From: Zhengella sp020637775
Lineage (GTDB): Bacteria > Pseudomonadota > Alphaproteobacteria > Rhizobiales > Rhizobiaceae
Direction: 5' to 3'
Assembly: GCF_041397485.1 (NCBI RefSeq)
Contig: NZ_JAWKWO010000003.1
Coordinates: 372,001 to 436,000, forward strand
DNA: 64,000 bases
Shown here: piece by piece, positions 26,752-34,787 of the stretch
Layout: every line of letters starts with the position of its first letter
Numbering within the stretch: position 1 is the first letter of the stretch
Position numbers and translations under genes: made by a program
Notes under the pieces: generated by a model
Databases searched by the model: none
What the model was told of the DNA's origin: nothing
Seen by the model: only the letters and a program-made list of their open reading frames with translations

Positions 26752-27780
26752 TCAGGAAACCCGCAGGATGATCTTGCCGAAGACGTCGCGCGTCTCCATG
26801 CGCTTCAACGCGACGGCAATATCCTCGAAGCCGCATTCGGTGTCGATGACGGGTTCGGCCAGCCCGCGCGCCATTTTCTGCATGGCGTCGGCCATGTTCT
26901 CCATACGGCAGCCGAAGGAGCCGAAGATCTTCAATTGCTGCTGGAAAAGCTGCATCAGGTTCATGGACGTGGACACGCCGGAGGTGGAGCCGCATGTCAC
27001 GAGGCGGCCGCCGCGCTTCAGGCAGAGCATGGAGCCTGCCCATGTGTCGGCGCCGACATGCTCGAAAACCACGTCCACACCCTTCTTTTTCGTCAGCTTC
27101 CGCACGACGCCCTCGAAACGGTCCTCGCGATAATTGATGACGTGATCGGCGCCCAGTGCCCTGGCCGGTTCGATCTTGGCGTCCGACCCGACCGTGGTGA
27201 TGACCGTGCAGCCCATGCGCCTGGCCAATTGTATGGCAGCCGTGCCAATGCCCGATCCGCCGGCATGAACAAGAATGGTCTCTCCCGGTTCGAGCTTCGC
27301 ATTGTCGAAAAGCATGTGTTCGACCGTGCCAAAGGTGACGGGAGCCAGGGCCGCGCCGACATCCGACACGCCAGGCGGGGCGGGAATGAGCAGACGGGCG
27401 GGAATGTTCATGCGTTCCTGGGCGAAGCCGTCGAGATGAAAGCCATGCACGCCGCTGACGTGTTCGCAGAGGTTGTCCCGGCCTTCGCGGCAGGGGCGGC
27501 AATGACCGCAGGTGCGGGCACCGTAGATGGAGACAAGCTGGCCGGGCAGAACATTGGCAACGCCGGGACCGATCGCCTCGACCTCGCCGGAGGCTTCCGC
27601 GCCGATCACCAGCGGCATCTTGCGCTTGGCGAAGGCCATGCCGCGCCAGCCCCAGACATCGATGTGGTTGAGCGCGACAACCTTCACGCGGATCGTGGCC
27701 TCGCCGGGACCGGGCGCAGGAGGGGCGGGCAGATCAACGATTTCCAGCTTGCGGTCTTCGACGAGTTGCAATGCACGCAT
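26752..27780 (-). CDS. Zinc-binding alcohol dehydrogenase of the VLCFA cluster (adh2XL-like)
   Basis: This 342-residue MDR-family dehydrogenase starts MRALQLVEDRKLEIVDLPAPP. It has the structural zinc cysteines of the lobe CGHCRPCREGRDNLC (about residues 90-105), the nucleotide-binding HAGGSGIGTAAIQLA, and VFEHVGADTWAGSMLCL. The equivalent gene sits between fabF1XL and lpxXL in rhizobial clusters for lipid A very-long-chain fatty acid. There it probably takes part in chain maturation, but its reaction is not established. The gene is 18 bases upstream of lpxXL and clearly in the same operon. Confidence 0.8.
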   Translation of the reverse strand: MRALQLVEDRKLEIVDLPAPPAPGPGEATIRVKVVALNHIDVWGWRGMAFAKRKMPLVIGAEASGEVEAIGPGVANVLPGQLVSIYGARTCGHCRPCREGRDNLCEHVSGVHGFHLDGFAQERMNIPARLLIPAPPGVSDVGAALAPVTFGTVEHMLFDNAKLEPGETILVHAGGSGIGTAAIQLARRMGCTVITTVGSDAKIEPARALGADHVINYREDRFEGVVRKLTKKKGVDVVFEHVGADTWAGSMLCLKRGGRLVTCGSTSGVSTSMNLMQLFQQQLKIFGSFGCRMENMADAMQKMARGLAEPVIDTECGFEDIAVALKRMETRDVFGKIILRVS

Positions 27781-27901
27781 GGCCCGAGCATCCTGGCTGA
27801 AGCGGCCGTTGCGACCGCGAGGTGTTATGGTCTGCCCGGCGCCGAAACGCTTCCGGCATCCAGCGGTTGCCGCCGCCAGGCCTGGGCAATGTGAGGGGCG
27901 T

Positions 27902-29176
27902 CTAGACCGGTTCGCGCGCCATGACAAGGCAGGTGTTCTGCCCGCCAAAGCCGAACGAATTGGACAACACGGTGGAAATTTCCGCCGTGCGTCCCCTGTT
28001 GGGCACGCAATCGACCGGAATGGCCGGGTCGGGATTGTCGTGGTTGATCGTCGGCGGCAGGAAGCCTTCCTGCATGGTGAGGATCGAGAAGGCGGCCTCG
28101 ATCGCGCCAGCGGCCGAGAGCGTGTGGCCGATCATCGACTTGTTGGAGGAGACGGGTATGGCGGCCATGGCGTCACCGAAAACGGTGGACAGCGCCAGAT
28201 ACTCCATCTTGTCGTTTTCCGGTGTCGATGTGCCATGGGCGTTGATATAGCCGACAGGCGTGCTGCCCATGCCGGCATCGGCCAGGGCCGCGCGCACGGC
28301 GCCGATGGCCGGCGATGCATCGGGCTTGGAGCGGGTGCGGTGGAAATCGTCGGCCTTTTCGCCGCAGCCGCCGAGAATGCCGAGCACCTTCGCGCCGCGC
28401 GCAACGGCGCTTTCCAGCGATTCCAGAACCAGCGTGGCCGACCCTTCGGCCAACACGAAGCCGTCGCGGTCCTTCGAGAAGGGCTTGGAAGCCTTTTCCG
28501 GTGCTTCGTTCTGGGTGGACAGGGCCGAAAGCAGGGAGAAGCGGATCAAGGCTTCCGCCGTGGCAGAACCATCGGAACCGATGGCGAGCGCCCGGTCTGC
28601 CTCGCCGCGGCGGATCGCCTCGACGCCGCACTGGATGGCGGTCGCGCCCGAAGCGCAGGCGGTCGACAGGGTCACCGGCAGGCCGCGCGTGCCAAAGCGG
28701 TCGGCGAGGCGCTCCGCGATGGTGCCGAACATGGCGCGAGAGAACAGATCGGGATGCTTGCCGGCGCGGGCTGCGGCCAGCATGCGCTGATAGGGCGTGC
28801 CGTCGCTGCCGCCAAGTTCGGCAAGCTCGAAACGGTGGCGCCATTCGGTCTCGACGGGCGGAGCGGCAAGAAACAGCGGGCCGCCGAAGGCGTCCTGCGG
28901 CAGACCGGCCTGGGCAATGGCTTCCAGTGCCGTGGTCTCGGCCATTTCATGGGTCAGGGGACCGGGGCCGTCGCTGGAGGAGGCAAGGAAATCCACCATG
29001 CCCGAAATGCGCGTGCGCAGCCCGTCGGTGGGGAAGCGGGTGATCGCCCCGATGCCGGAACGGCCCGAGGCCAGCGCCTGCCAGTTTTCCGCGCGTCCCA
29101 CGCCCAGCGACGTGATGATGCCGATACCGGTGACTGCGACGACCGGCCGGCCGAGATGATCCGTGAACTTCGTCAT
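27902..29176 (-). CDS. fabF1XL: Beta-ketoacyl-ACP synthase, VLCFA cluster (FabF1XL)
   Basis: This 424-residue condensing enzyme has a complete KAS II active site: C174 (STACASG), H314 (NAHGTST) and H351 (NKSMIGHTLSAAG). FGFGGQN lies near the C-terminus. It elongates acyl chains on AcpXL toward C28. Start MTKFTDHLGRPVVAVTGIGI at 29176 follows the FabF2XL stop by 14 bases. With its catalytically altered partner encoded upstream, it resembles the ketosynthase/chain-length-factor pairs of polyketide synthesis. Confidence 0.85.
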   Translation of the reverse strand: MTKFTDHLGRPVVAVTGIGIITSLGVGRAENWQALASGRSGIGAITRFPTDGLRTRISGMVDFLASSSDGPGPLTHEMAETTALEAIAQAGLPQDAFGGPLFLAAPPVETEWRHRFELAELGGSDGTPYQRMLAAARAGKHPDLFSRAMFGTIAERLADRFGTRGLPVTLSTACASGATAIQCGVEAIRRGEADRALAIGSDGSATAEALIRFSLLSALSTQNEAPEKASKPFSKDRDGFVLAEGSATLVLESLESAVARGAKVLGILGGCGEKADDFHRTRSKPDASPAIGAVRAALADAGMGSTPVGYINAHGTSTPENDKMEYLALSTVFGDAMAAIPVSSNKSMIGHTLSAAGAIEAAFSILTMQEGFLPPTINHDNPDPAIPVDCVPNRGRTAEISTVLSNSFGFGGQNTCLVMAREPV

Positions 29177-29190
29177 CGCATCCTTTTCCC

Positions 29191-30360
29191 TCAGGCCTTG
29201 CGGACTGAAACCATGCCTTCGCCGGAGATGAAACCGATGGCCGTTGCCAGGATTTCGTTGGCCGGTGCGTCCGGAGCCATCTCGCCTTCGGCGAAAGGCT
29301 CGACCGACAGGCCGGCATCCAGTGCCAGCGCGGCCAGTGCAATCGCGAAGGGGAATTGCGCTTCCTTGAAATGGCCGGTCAGGCTGGAAAATCCGCGCAG
29401 CGCCAGGCCCGACAGAGCCGAGGCTTCCGCCGCCGTCGGCTCGGCCGCGCCCGAAGCCGCCGAAATCGCGATGCGGGCATCCGGCGCGGCATCCCTTGCC
29501 ATGGCGGCGATGGCGGCTGAAAGATCGTCGCGGGTGCGGCGTACGCGGCCGGCCTTCACATCGCCGAGAGCAGCATAGACATGGGCACCGCGCCTTTCGG
29601 CATGGGACCGCTCTTCCAGCACCAGGAACACGCCGCCCGAACCGGGGATGATGCCGCCACCTTCCGCGCCGCCGCGCTTCCACACCGGCGCCCAGGGTGC
29701 GCGGTGCAGGTAGCCGCCCAATTCATAGGCCAGCAGCATGTCGGGATGTTCGCAATTGTAGGAAGCGCCGACCAGCGCATGGGTGGACTGACCGGCACGG
29801 ATGCGGGCGACCGTCATGTCCACGGCGGAGACGCCGGCGCCTTCTTCGCCCATGAAGGTGCGTGAGGAGCCGGTCACCTTGTGGACGATCGAGATGTTGC
29901 CTGCCAGCAGGTTCGACAATTGCGCAAGAAAGAGGGTCGGGCGCAGTTCCGTGGTCAGCTTCTCGTTGAGCAGGTTGTCGCGGTCTGCTCTGTCGGCGGC
30001 CGCCTCGATGATGAGCGAGTCGGCGGCCTCGTCACGCTCGCCGCCGCCGGCAGCCACGATCATGTCCATGGTCGCGCAAAGCGCTTCATCGCCCTTGACG
30101 CCGGCATCGTCGAGCGCGAGCCCGGCGGCATAGGTGCCGATACGCTGCCAGGTCTCCATCTGTCGCTGGTCGCCACGCTTGGGGATCTGCTGCCCCCAGT
30201 CGATCGCGGGCAGCGGATGGACCGCGTAGGGCGCGAAGGCCTGCGTGTCGAGCTTCGGCGCCCGGGGCCCCGCCGTCAGGGCAGCGCGGTGGACTTCCTT
30301 GCCCTCGCCGAGACAGGAGACGATGCCGATGCCGGTGATGACTGCGTCGCGTTGGCTCAT
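29191..30360 (-). CDS. fabF2XL: Ketosynthase-like protein without active-site cysteine (FabF2XL)
   Basis: This 389-residue protein has the thiolase-like fold of FabF (starts MSQRDAVITGIGIVSCLGEG). At the place of the catalytic cysteine it reads GSSRTFMGEEGAG (about residues 164-176), with no cysteine. The NAHGTST and NKS-x-xGH histidine motifs are also not recognisable. It cannot work as an ordinary ketosynthase. A role as chain-length factor or structural partner of FabF1XL is likely but inferred. It starts 20 bases after acpXL; the fabZXL dehydratase usually found between the two is missing. Confidence 0.8.
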   Translation of the reverse strand: MSQRDAVITGIGIVSCLGEGKEVHRAALTAGPRAPKLDTQAFAPYAVHPLPAIDWGQQIPKRGDQRQMETWQRIGTYAAGLALDDAGVKGDEALCATMDMIVAAGGGERDEAADSLIIEAAADRADRDNLLNEKLTTELRPTLFLAQLSNLLAGNISIVHKVTGSSRTFMGEEGAGVSAVDMTVARIRAGQSTHALVGASYNCEHPDMLLAYELGGYLHRAPWAPVWKRGGAEGGGIIPGSGGVFLVLEERSHAERRGAHVYAALGDVKAGRVRRTRDDLSAAIAAMARDAAPDARIAISAASGAAEPTAAEASALSGLALRGFSSLTGHFKEAQFPFAIALAALALDAGLSVEPFAEGEMAPDAPANEILATAIGFISGEGMVSVRKA

Positions 30361-30379
30361 GACGGGCGTGGCCTGTTCG

Positions 30380-30661
30380 TCAGGCCGTCTTTTCGGCGAC
30401 CAGCGAATCGATCTTGGCGCAGAGGTTCTTCATGACGAAATACTCGTCGGTCGACGCCTTGCCGTCATTGACTTTCTGAGTCCAGGTTTCCAGCGGGATC
30501 TTGATGCCGAATTCCTTGTCGATGGCAAAGACGATATCCAGGAAATCGAGGCTGTCGATGCCCAGATCGTCGATCGTGTGGCTTTCCGGCGTGATCGTGT
30601 CGCGCTCGATCTCGCTGGTCTCTGCGATGATGTCGGCAACCTTGTCGAAAGTGGATGACAC
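30380..30661 (-). CDS. acpXL: Acyl carrier protein AcpXL for very-long-chain fatty acid of lipid A
   Basis: This 93-residue acidic protein carries the phosphopantetheine serine S37 in the motif GIDSLDFLDIVFAID. It is longer than the housekeeping AcpP and matches AcpXL in FGIKIPLETWTQKVNDGKAS and the C-terminal YFVMKNLCAKID. It carries the growing C28 hydroxy-acyl chain for LpxXL. It heads the operon acpXL-fabF2XL-fabF1XL-adh-lpxXL, the strongest taxonomic marker for Hyphomicrobiales in the window. Confidence 0.9.
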   Translation of the reverse strand: MSSTFDKVADIIAETSEIERDTITPESHTIDDLGIDSLDFLDIVFAIDKEFGIKIPLETWTQKVNDGKASTDEYFVMKNLCAKIDSLVAEKTA

Positions 30662-30821
30662 GGAAAAAGTCCTCTTGATGGATTCTCATTCGCTTGACGC
30701 GTGGCATTAAACGGTTTTTCGCGTCGGGAAAAGGGCAAAGCCTCAAATCGGCCCTGCCGGCGCTGCTTGCGCTGCGGCAAGCCTGCTTGCCAGCCCGTTG
30801 CGCGGGCGGTACTGCGACGCC

Positions 30822-31769
30822 ATGAACGACTCGGCAGTGACCATATTATACGTCTTCGGGCTGGTCGGGCTCGGCTGGCTGTCAGCGCGATTCGGCGTGC
30901 TCAGGAAGGGCACCGGGGAGGGACTGGCCGATTTCGCCGTCACCATCGCCGCGCCGGTGCTGCTGTTCCGCACCATGGCGGGCGCCGACTTCTCCGGCTC
31001 GGCGCCGTGGCTGCTCTGGGCGGTGTATTTCGGCGCCGTCGCGCTGACATGGGCTGCGGGGCACGGGACGATCCGCGCGGTTTTCGGCCGGGACAGGCGC
31101 GCCGGTGTCGTTGCAGGTGTCTCATCGGCCTTTTCCAACCTCGTGCTGCTTGGCATCCCCCTCATTCTCAGCCTGCTCGGCCAGTCGGGTTTCGAAACGC
31201 TGTCGCTCATCATCGCGGTGCATCTGCCGGTCATGATGTCGGCGTCGATCATCCTTTTCGAATGGGCCAGCCGGGACAGCGGGACGGTGAACATGCGCGA
31301 TGTGGTGCGCACATTCCTGCGCCGCCTCTTCGTCAATCCGCTGATTCTAGGCATCCTGGCCGGACTGGCATGGCGCCTGACCGGCCTCGACATGCCGGCG
31401 CCCCTGCCGCGCATGGTGGATGCGCTGGCCGGTGTGGCCGGGCCGGTGGCGCTTTTCGCCATGGGCATGTCGCTGAACGATTTCGGACTGGCCGGAAACC
31501 TGCGGGCAGCCGCCGCGCTGGCCGGGCTGAAGCTTTTCCTCATGCCCGCAATCGCGCTCGGGCTTGCTTGGGTCGCCGGTCTTCCGGCGCCCGTGGCAGA
31601 GGTTGCAGTCATGGCGGCCGCGCTGCCGGCCGGCGTCAATTCCTACCTGATCGCGACCCGTTTCGGAACGGGCCAGGCGCTGGCGGCCAGCGCCATGACC
31701 CTGGGCACTGCCACGGCGCTGTTCTCGACGGCGGTCTGGATCATGCTGGCGCGGGCGGTTTTCGGCTGA
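30822..31769 (+). CDS. AEC family transporter (auxin efflux carrier-like)
   Basis: This 315-residue membrane protein has about ten hydrophobic segments in two repeats of five (from ILYVFGLVGLGWLSARFGVL to AALPAGVNSYLIATRFG). It shows the family features of YFGAVALTWAAGH in the first half and LFAMGMSLNDFGLAGN in the second. AEC proteins move organic anions such as malonate or malate, or auxin-like compounds; the substrate is unknown here. It is divergent from acpXL and stands alone. The start at 30822 (MNDSAVTILYVF) avoids an improbable N-terminal extension. Confidence 0.85.
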   Translation: MNDSAVTILYVFGLVGLGWLSARFGVLRKGTGEGLADFAVTIAAPVLLFRTMAGADFSGSAPWLLWAVYFGAVALTWAAGHGTIRAVFGRDRRAGVVAGVSSAFSNLVLLGIPLILSLLGQSGFETLSLIIAVHLPVMMSASIILFEWASRDSGTVNMRDVVRTFLRRLFVNPLILGILAGLAWRLTGLDMPAPLPRMVDALAGVAGPVALFAMGMSLNDFGLAGNLRAAAALAGLKLFLMPAIALGLAWVAGLPAPVAEVAVMAAALPAGVNSYLIATRFGTGQALAASAMTLGTATALFSTAVWIMLARAVFG

Positions 31770-31923
31770 AGCGGAACGTTGCAAGCACCGGTCTTGATGG
31801 CCGGGGAAATTCGTCGCATCGTCCGCGCCGACGGGATCAAACCGGCGCGCCATCGCGTTGGCCGGTGACGTATTTTTCATGCCGGTGGGCAGGAATGCCA
31901 CGGCAGCAAGAGGGAGTGAGACC

Positions 31924-33381
31924 ATGCTCAAGAAATCCAGCGCATTCCTGCGCGAGGCCAATTTCATCAACGGGGAATGGGTGCAGGCCGATTCCGGCGC
32001 CATGATCGATGTCGTCAACCCGGCCAGCGGAGAGCGCATCGGGGGCGTGCCGAAATCCGGCAAATCCGAAACCCGGCGCGCCATCGAAGCGGCGGAGGAC
32101 GCCTTCCACGCCTGGAAGAAGACGTCCGCGCTGCACCGTTCGCAAATGCTGCGCAAGCTGCATGATGCGATCATGGACAACCAGGACGAACTGGCCGAAC
32201 TGCTGACGATGGAGCAGGGCAAGCCCCTTGCCGAGGCAAAAGGCGAGGTGGGCATGTCGGCGGCCTATGTGCTGTGGTATGCCGAAGAGGGGCGGCGCGT
32301 CTATGGCGACGTCGTGCCGTCGCCCTGGGCGGACCGGCGCATTCTGGTGACCAAGGAGGCCACAGGCGTCATCGGTGCCATCACGCCCTGGAACTTTCCC
32401 TCGTCCATGCTGGCGCGAAAGATCGGCCCGGCACTGGCAGCGGGATGCACGGCAGTGGTCAAGCCTGCCTCGCAGACGCCGTATTCGGGCATTGCCTGGG
32501 GCGTGCTCGCCGAGCAGGTCGGCTTTCCCAGGGGCGTGCTGAATGTCGTGACGGGTTCGGCCAGCGAGATCGGCCAGGAAATCTGCGAGAATCCGCTGAT
32601 CAAGAAGATCACCTTCACCGGCTCGACCGATGTCGGCAAGATCCTTCTCAAGCAGGCGGCATCGACCGTGAAGAAGGTGTCGATGGAACTGGGCGGCAAT
32701 GCTCCCTTCCTGATTTTCGACGATGCCGATATCGACCGTGCCGTGGAAGGATCCATTGCAGCCAAGTACCGCAATTCCGGGCAGACCTGCGTGTGTACGA
32801 ACCGGTTCTTCGTGCAGGACGGCATTTATGACGCATTCGTTGAAAAGCTGGCGGCTGCAACCAGGAAGCTGAAGGTCGGCCCCGGTCTGGAAGAGGGGGT
32901 GAACCAGGGGCCGCTGATCGACATGAACGCGGTGGAAAAGGTGGAAGACTTCATTGCCGATGCCGAAAGCAAGGGCGGCAAGATCCTGGCCGGTGGCAAG
33001 CGGCACGAACTGGGCGGCACGTTCTTCTCGCCAACCGTCATTGCCGAGGCGACCACCGACATGAAGTTCATGAAGGAGGAAATCTTCGGCCCCGTGGCGC
33101 CGGTCTACCGGTTCAAGACGGAGGACGAGGCGATCGCCATGGCCAATGATACCGAATTCGGCCTTGCCTGCTATTTCTACACCCAGCACATGGGCCGTGC
33201 CTTCCGGGTCATGGAAGGCCTGAAATACGGATTGATCGGCATCAACGAGGGCATCATCACCACCGTGGAAGCGCCCTTCGGCGGCCTGAAGGAAAGCGGG
33301 CTGGGCAAGGAAGGCGGCCATCAGGGCATCGAGGATTATCTCGACACCAAATATGTCTGCATCGGCGGACTGGGCCTTTAG
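31924..33381 (+). CDS. gabD: NAD(P)-dependent succinate-semialdehyde dehydrogenase
   Basis: This 485-residue aldehyde dehydrogenase has the oxyanion-hole asparagine region TPWNFPSSMLARK, FTGSTDVGK for cofactor binding, the general base E255 (MELGGNAPF) and the nucleophile C289 in GQTCVCTN. The second cysteine two residues later (C291) is typical of SSADH and may form a redox-switch disulfide. It turns succinate semialdehyde into succinate in GABA and polyamine breakdown. GAGGGAGTGAG upstream supports the start at 31924. No gabT is adjacent, but an omega-aminotransferase is at 7093. Confidence 0.85.
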   Translation: MLKKSSAFLREANFINGEWVQADSGAMIDVVNPASGERIGGVPKSGKSETRRAIEAAEDAFHAWKKTSALHRSQMLRKLHDAIMDNQDELAELLTMEQGKPLAEAKGEVGMSAAYVLWYAEEGRRVYGDVVPSPWADRRILVTKEATGVIGAITPWNFPSSMLARKIGPALAAGCTAVVKPASQTPYSGIAWGVLAEQVGFPRGVLNVVTGSASEIGQEICENPLIKKITFTGSTDVGKILLKQAASTVKKVSMELGGNAPFLIFDDADIDRAVEGSIAAKYRNSGQTCVCTNRFFVQDGIYDAFVEKLAAATRKLKVGPGLEEGVNQGPLIDMNAVEKVEDFIADAESKGGKILAGGKRHELGGTFFSPTVIAEATTDMKFMKEEIFGPVAPVYRFKTEDEAIAMANDTEFGLACYFYTQHMGRAFRVMEGLKYGLIGINEGIITTVEAPFGGLKESGLGKEGGHQGIEDYLDTKYVCIGGLGL

Positions 33382-33387
33382 GTGAGC

Positions 33388-34161
33388 CTAGCCTGCTGCT
33401 GCCAGCGACAGTGCGAAGGCGGCGAGCGAAAGGGCGGCGGCCATGCGGGCCGTCGCCGCGTGCATGGACGTGCGGGCGGGTGGAAAGCGATAAGCCAGGG
33501 CCAGGAACAGCGGAAAGCTGCTGGCGACAACCCCGTAGAGGACAACGCCGGTCAGGTTGTTGAACCGGCTCGCGCTCAGCATCGTTTCCGGCACCACGGC
33601 GACGGCGGTTCGCCATGACCCGCCGAAACTGCCGGCAAGGCGCGCATAGGCGGCGTAGATGCCGGCGGAAATGCCGCCGAAGAGCGCAATCCTTGCAGCG
33701 AAATCCATCAGCGTGAACACAAGGAGGCGCGGCGGCCGGGCGATGGCGACGGATCGCGCGGCAAGGCCGAGCGCGGTGAAGGAAAGGTAGTTCACCACGA
33801 AGGCAACCACGCTTTGGCTGGCAATGAAGCGGCTGACGAAGGCCCACAGCCCGCCGCTGGAACCGAAGGCGGCAAAGTAGGGCGGCAGGCCGGCAATGAA
33901 CGCCAGCAGCGCGATGGCCGTACCGGTCAGCGTGGCCACAAGAGTGGCGGCAAGGAATCGGCGCATGGGAGTCCGCGGCCCGATCCAGTAGTCGAGCAGA
34001 CCATGGATTTGCAGGGCAACGGGATCGTGATGGCTGGCGGGAAGCCTGGCGAGAACGGCCTGCGTCCGCTGCCCGGAAAGCACGGCTCCGGCTGCGAGGC
34101 GAACGAGCGCGTAGACACCGGCTGCGCCAAGGGCGGCGGCTGCAAGGTCTGTCGGCATCAT
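33388..34161 (-). CDS. Hypothetical integral membrane protein
   Basis: The product of about 257 residues (start MMPTDLAAAALGAAGVYALV at 34161) has roughly six membrane segments and short loops. Among them are FLAATLVATLTGTAIALLAFI, VVAFVVNYLSFTALGLAARS and VVLYGVVASSFPLFLALAY. I do not recognise the family and see no catalytic motif. It lies between convergent gabD, 6 bases away, and putR on the same strand. Confidence 0.6.
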   Translation of the reverse strand: MMPTDLAAAALGAAGVYALVRLAAGAVLSGQRTQAVLARLPASHHDPVALQIHGLLDYWIGPRTPMRRFLAATLVATLTGTAIALLAFIAGLPPYFAAFGSSGGLWAFVSRFIASQSVVAFVVNYLSFTALGLAARSVAIARPPRLLVFTLMDFAARIALFGGISAGIYAAYARLAGSFGGSWRTAVAVVPETMLSASRFNNLTGVVLYGVVASSFPLFLALAYRFPPARTSMHAATARMAAALSLAAFALSLAAAG

Positions 34162-34205
34162 GGGCGCAACCCTTTCGCGGGCCGGTTCATCGTGCCGGCA
34201 GGCTA

Positions 34206-34657
34206 TCACCGCTCCTTGACCGTCTCCATGGCCACGAATGTGGATGTTTTCGAAACATGGGGGAGGGATGAGATCTTTTCGCCCAAGACCGTGCGATAGG
34301 CTGCGATGTCCGTGGTGCGATCTTGAGAAGATAATCGAAACTGCCGGCGATCATGTGGCATTGCTCGATCTCGGCAACATTCTGGACGGCCCGGTTGAAC
34401 GCATCGAGGGCGTGGCTGCGCGTGTCGGTCAGGGAAACCTGCACGAAGGCGATATGGCCCTGGCCCATGCGCTCGGCATCGACAAGGGCGACATAGCCAC
34501 GGATATAGCCCTCGTTTTCCAGCCGCTTCACCCGCGCCTGAACCGGCGTCTTCGACAGGCCTGCCTGTTCGGCCAGCGCGGCCATGGAAATGCGTCCGTC
34601 ACGGGCAAGAATCTTGAGAATGGTGCGGTCTATGCGGTCCAGTTGGTCCATAGTCAT
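34206..34657 (-). pseudogene. putR: Lrp/AsnC-family regulator of proline catabolism PutR (frameshifted)
   Basis: The N-terminal helix-turn-helix (ISMAALAEQAGLSKTPVQARVKRLENEGYI) and the start of the ligand-binding RAM domain are intact (AFVQVSLTD, CHMIAGSFDYLLKI). The frame is then lost: the read product continues APRTSQPIARSW. Adding one C beside 34319 restores RTTDIAAYRTVLGEKI and then SSLPHVSKTSTFVAMETVKER before the stop at 34206. That is the normal PutR C-terminus. PutR activates putA in response to proline and is divergent from putA here. It is probably functional with a consensus error, but it may be a true mutation. Confidence 0.85.
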
Positions 34658-34659
34658 CA

Positions 34660-34701
34660 ATTTTCCAGTTCAAATGGTGTTTATTTTCAATTAAATTTGG
34701 T
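34660..34701 (+). promoter_or_regulatory. Direct repeat in the putR-putA intergenic region, PutR-binding candidate
   Basis: ATTTTCCAGTTCAAATGGT (34660-34678) and ATTTTCAATTAAATTTGGT (34683-34701) are related elements 23 bases apart, about two helical turns. They lie in the AT-rich gap between the divergent genes. Lrp-type proteins bind such phased AT-rich repeats. The assignment to PutR is inference from position. Confidence 0.4.
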
Positions 34702-34787
34702 CGAATAGACTTCCTGTAAGCCATTGGCAAGCCAAAAGGTCTGTGGTCACGTGGTATTCTGGAAAAAACCGATTGTGGAGGCCCGCC

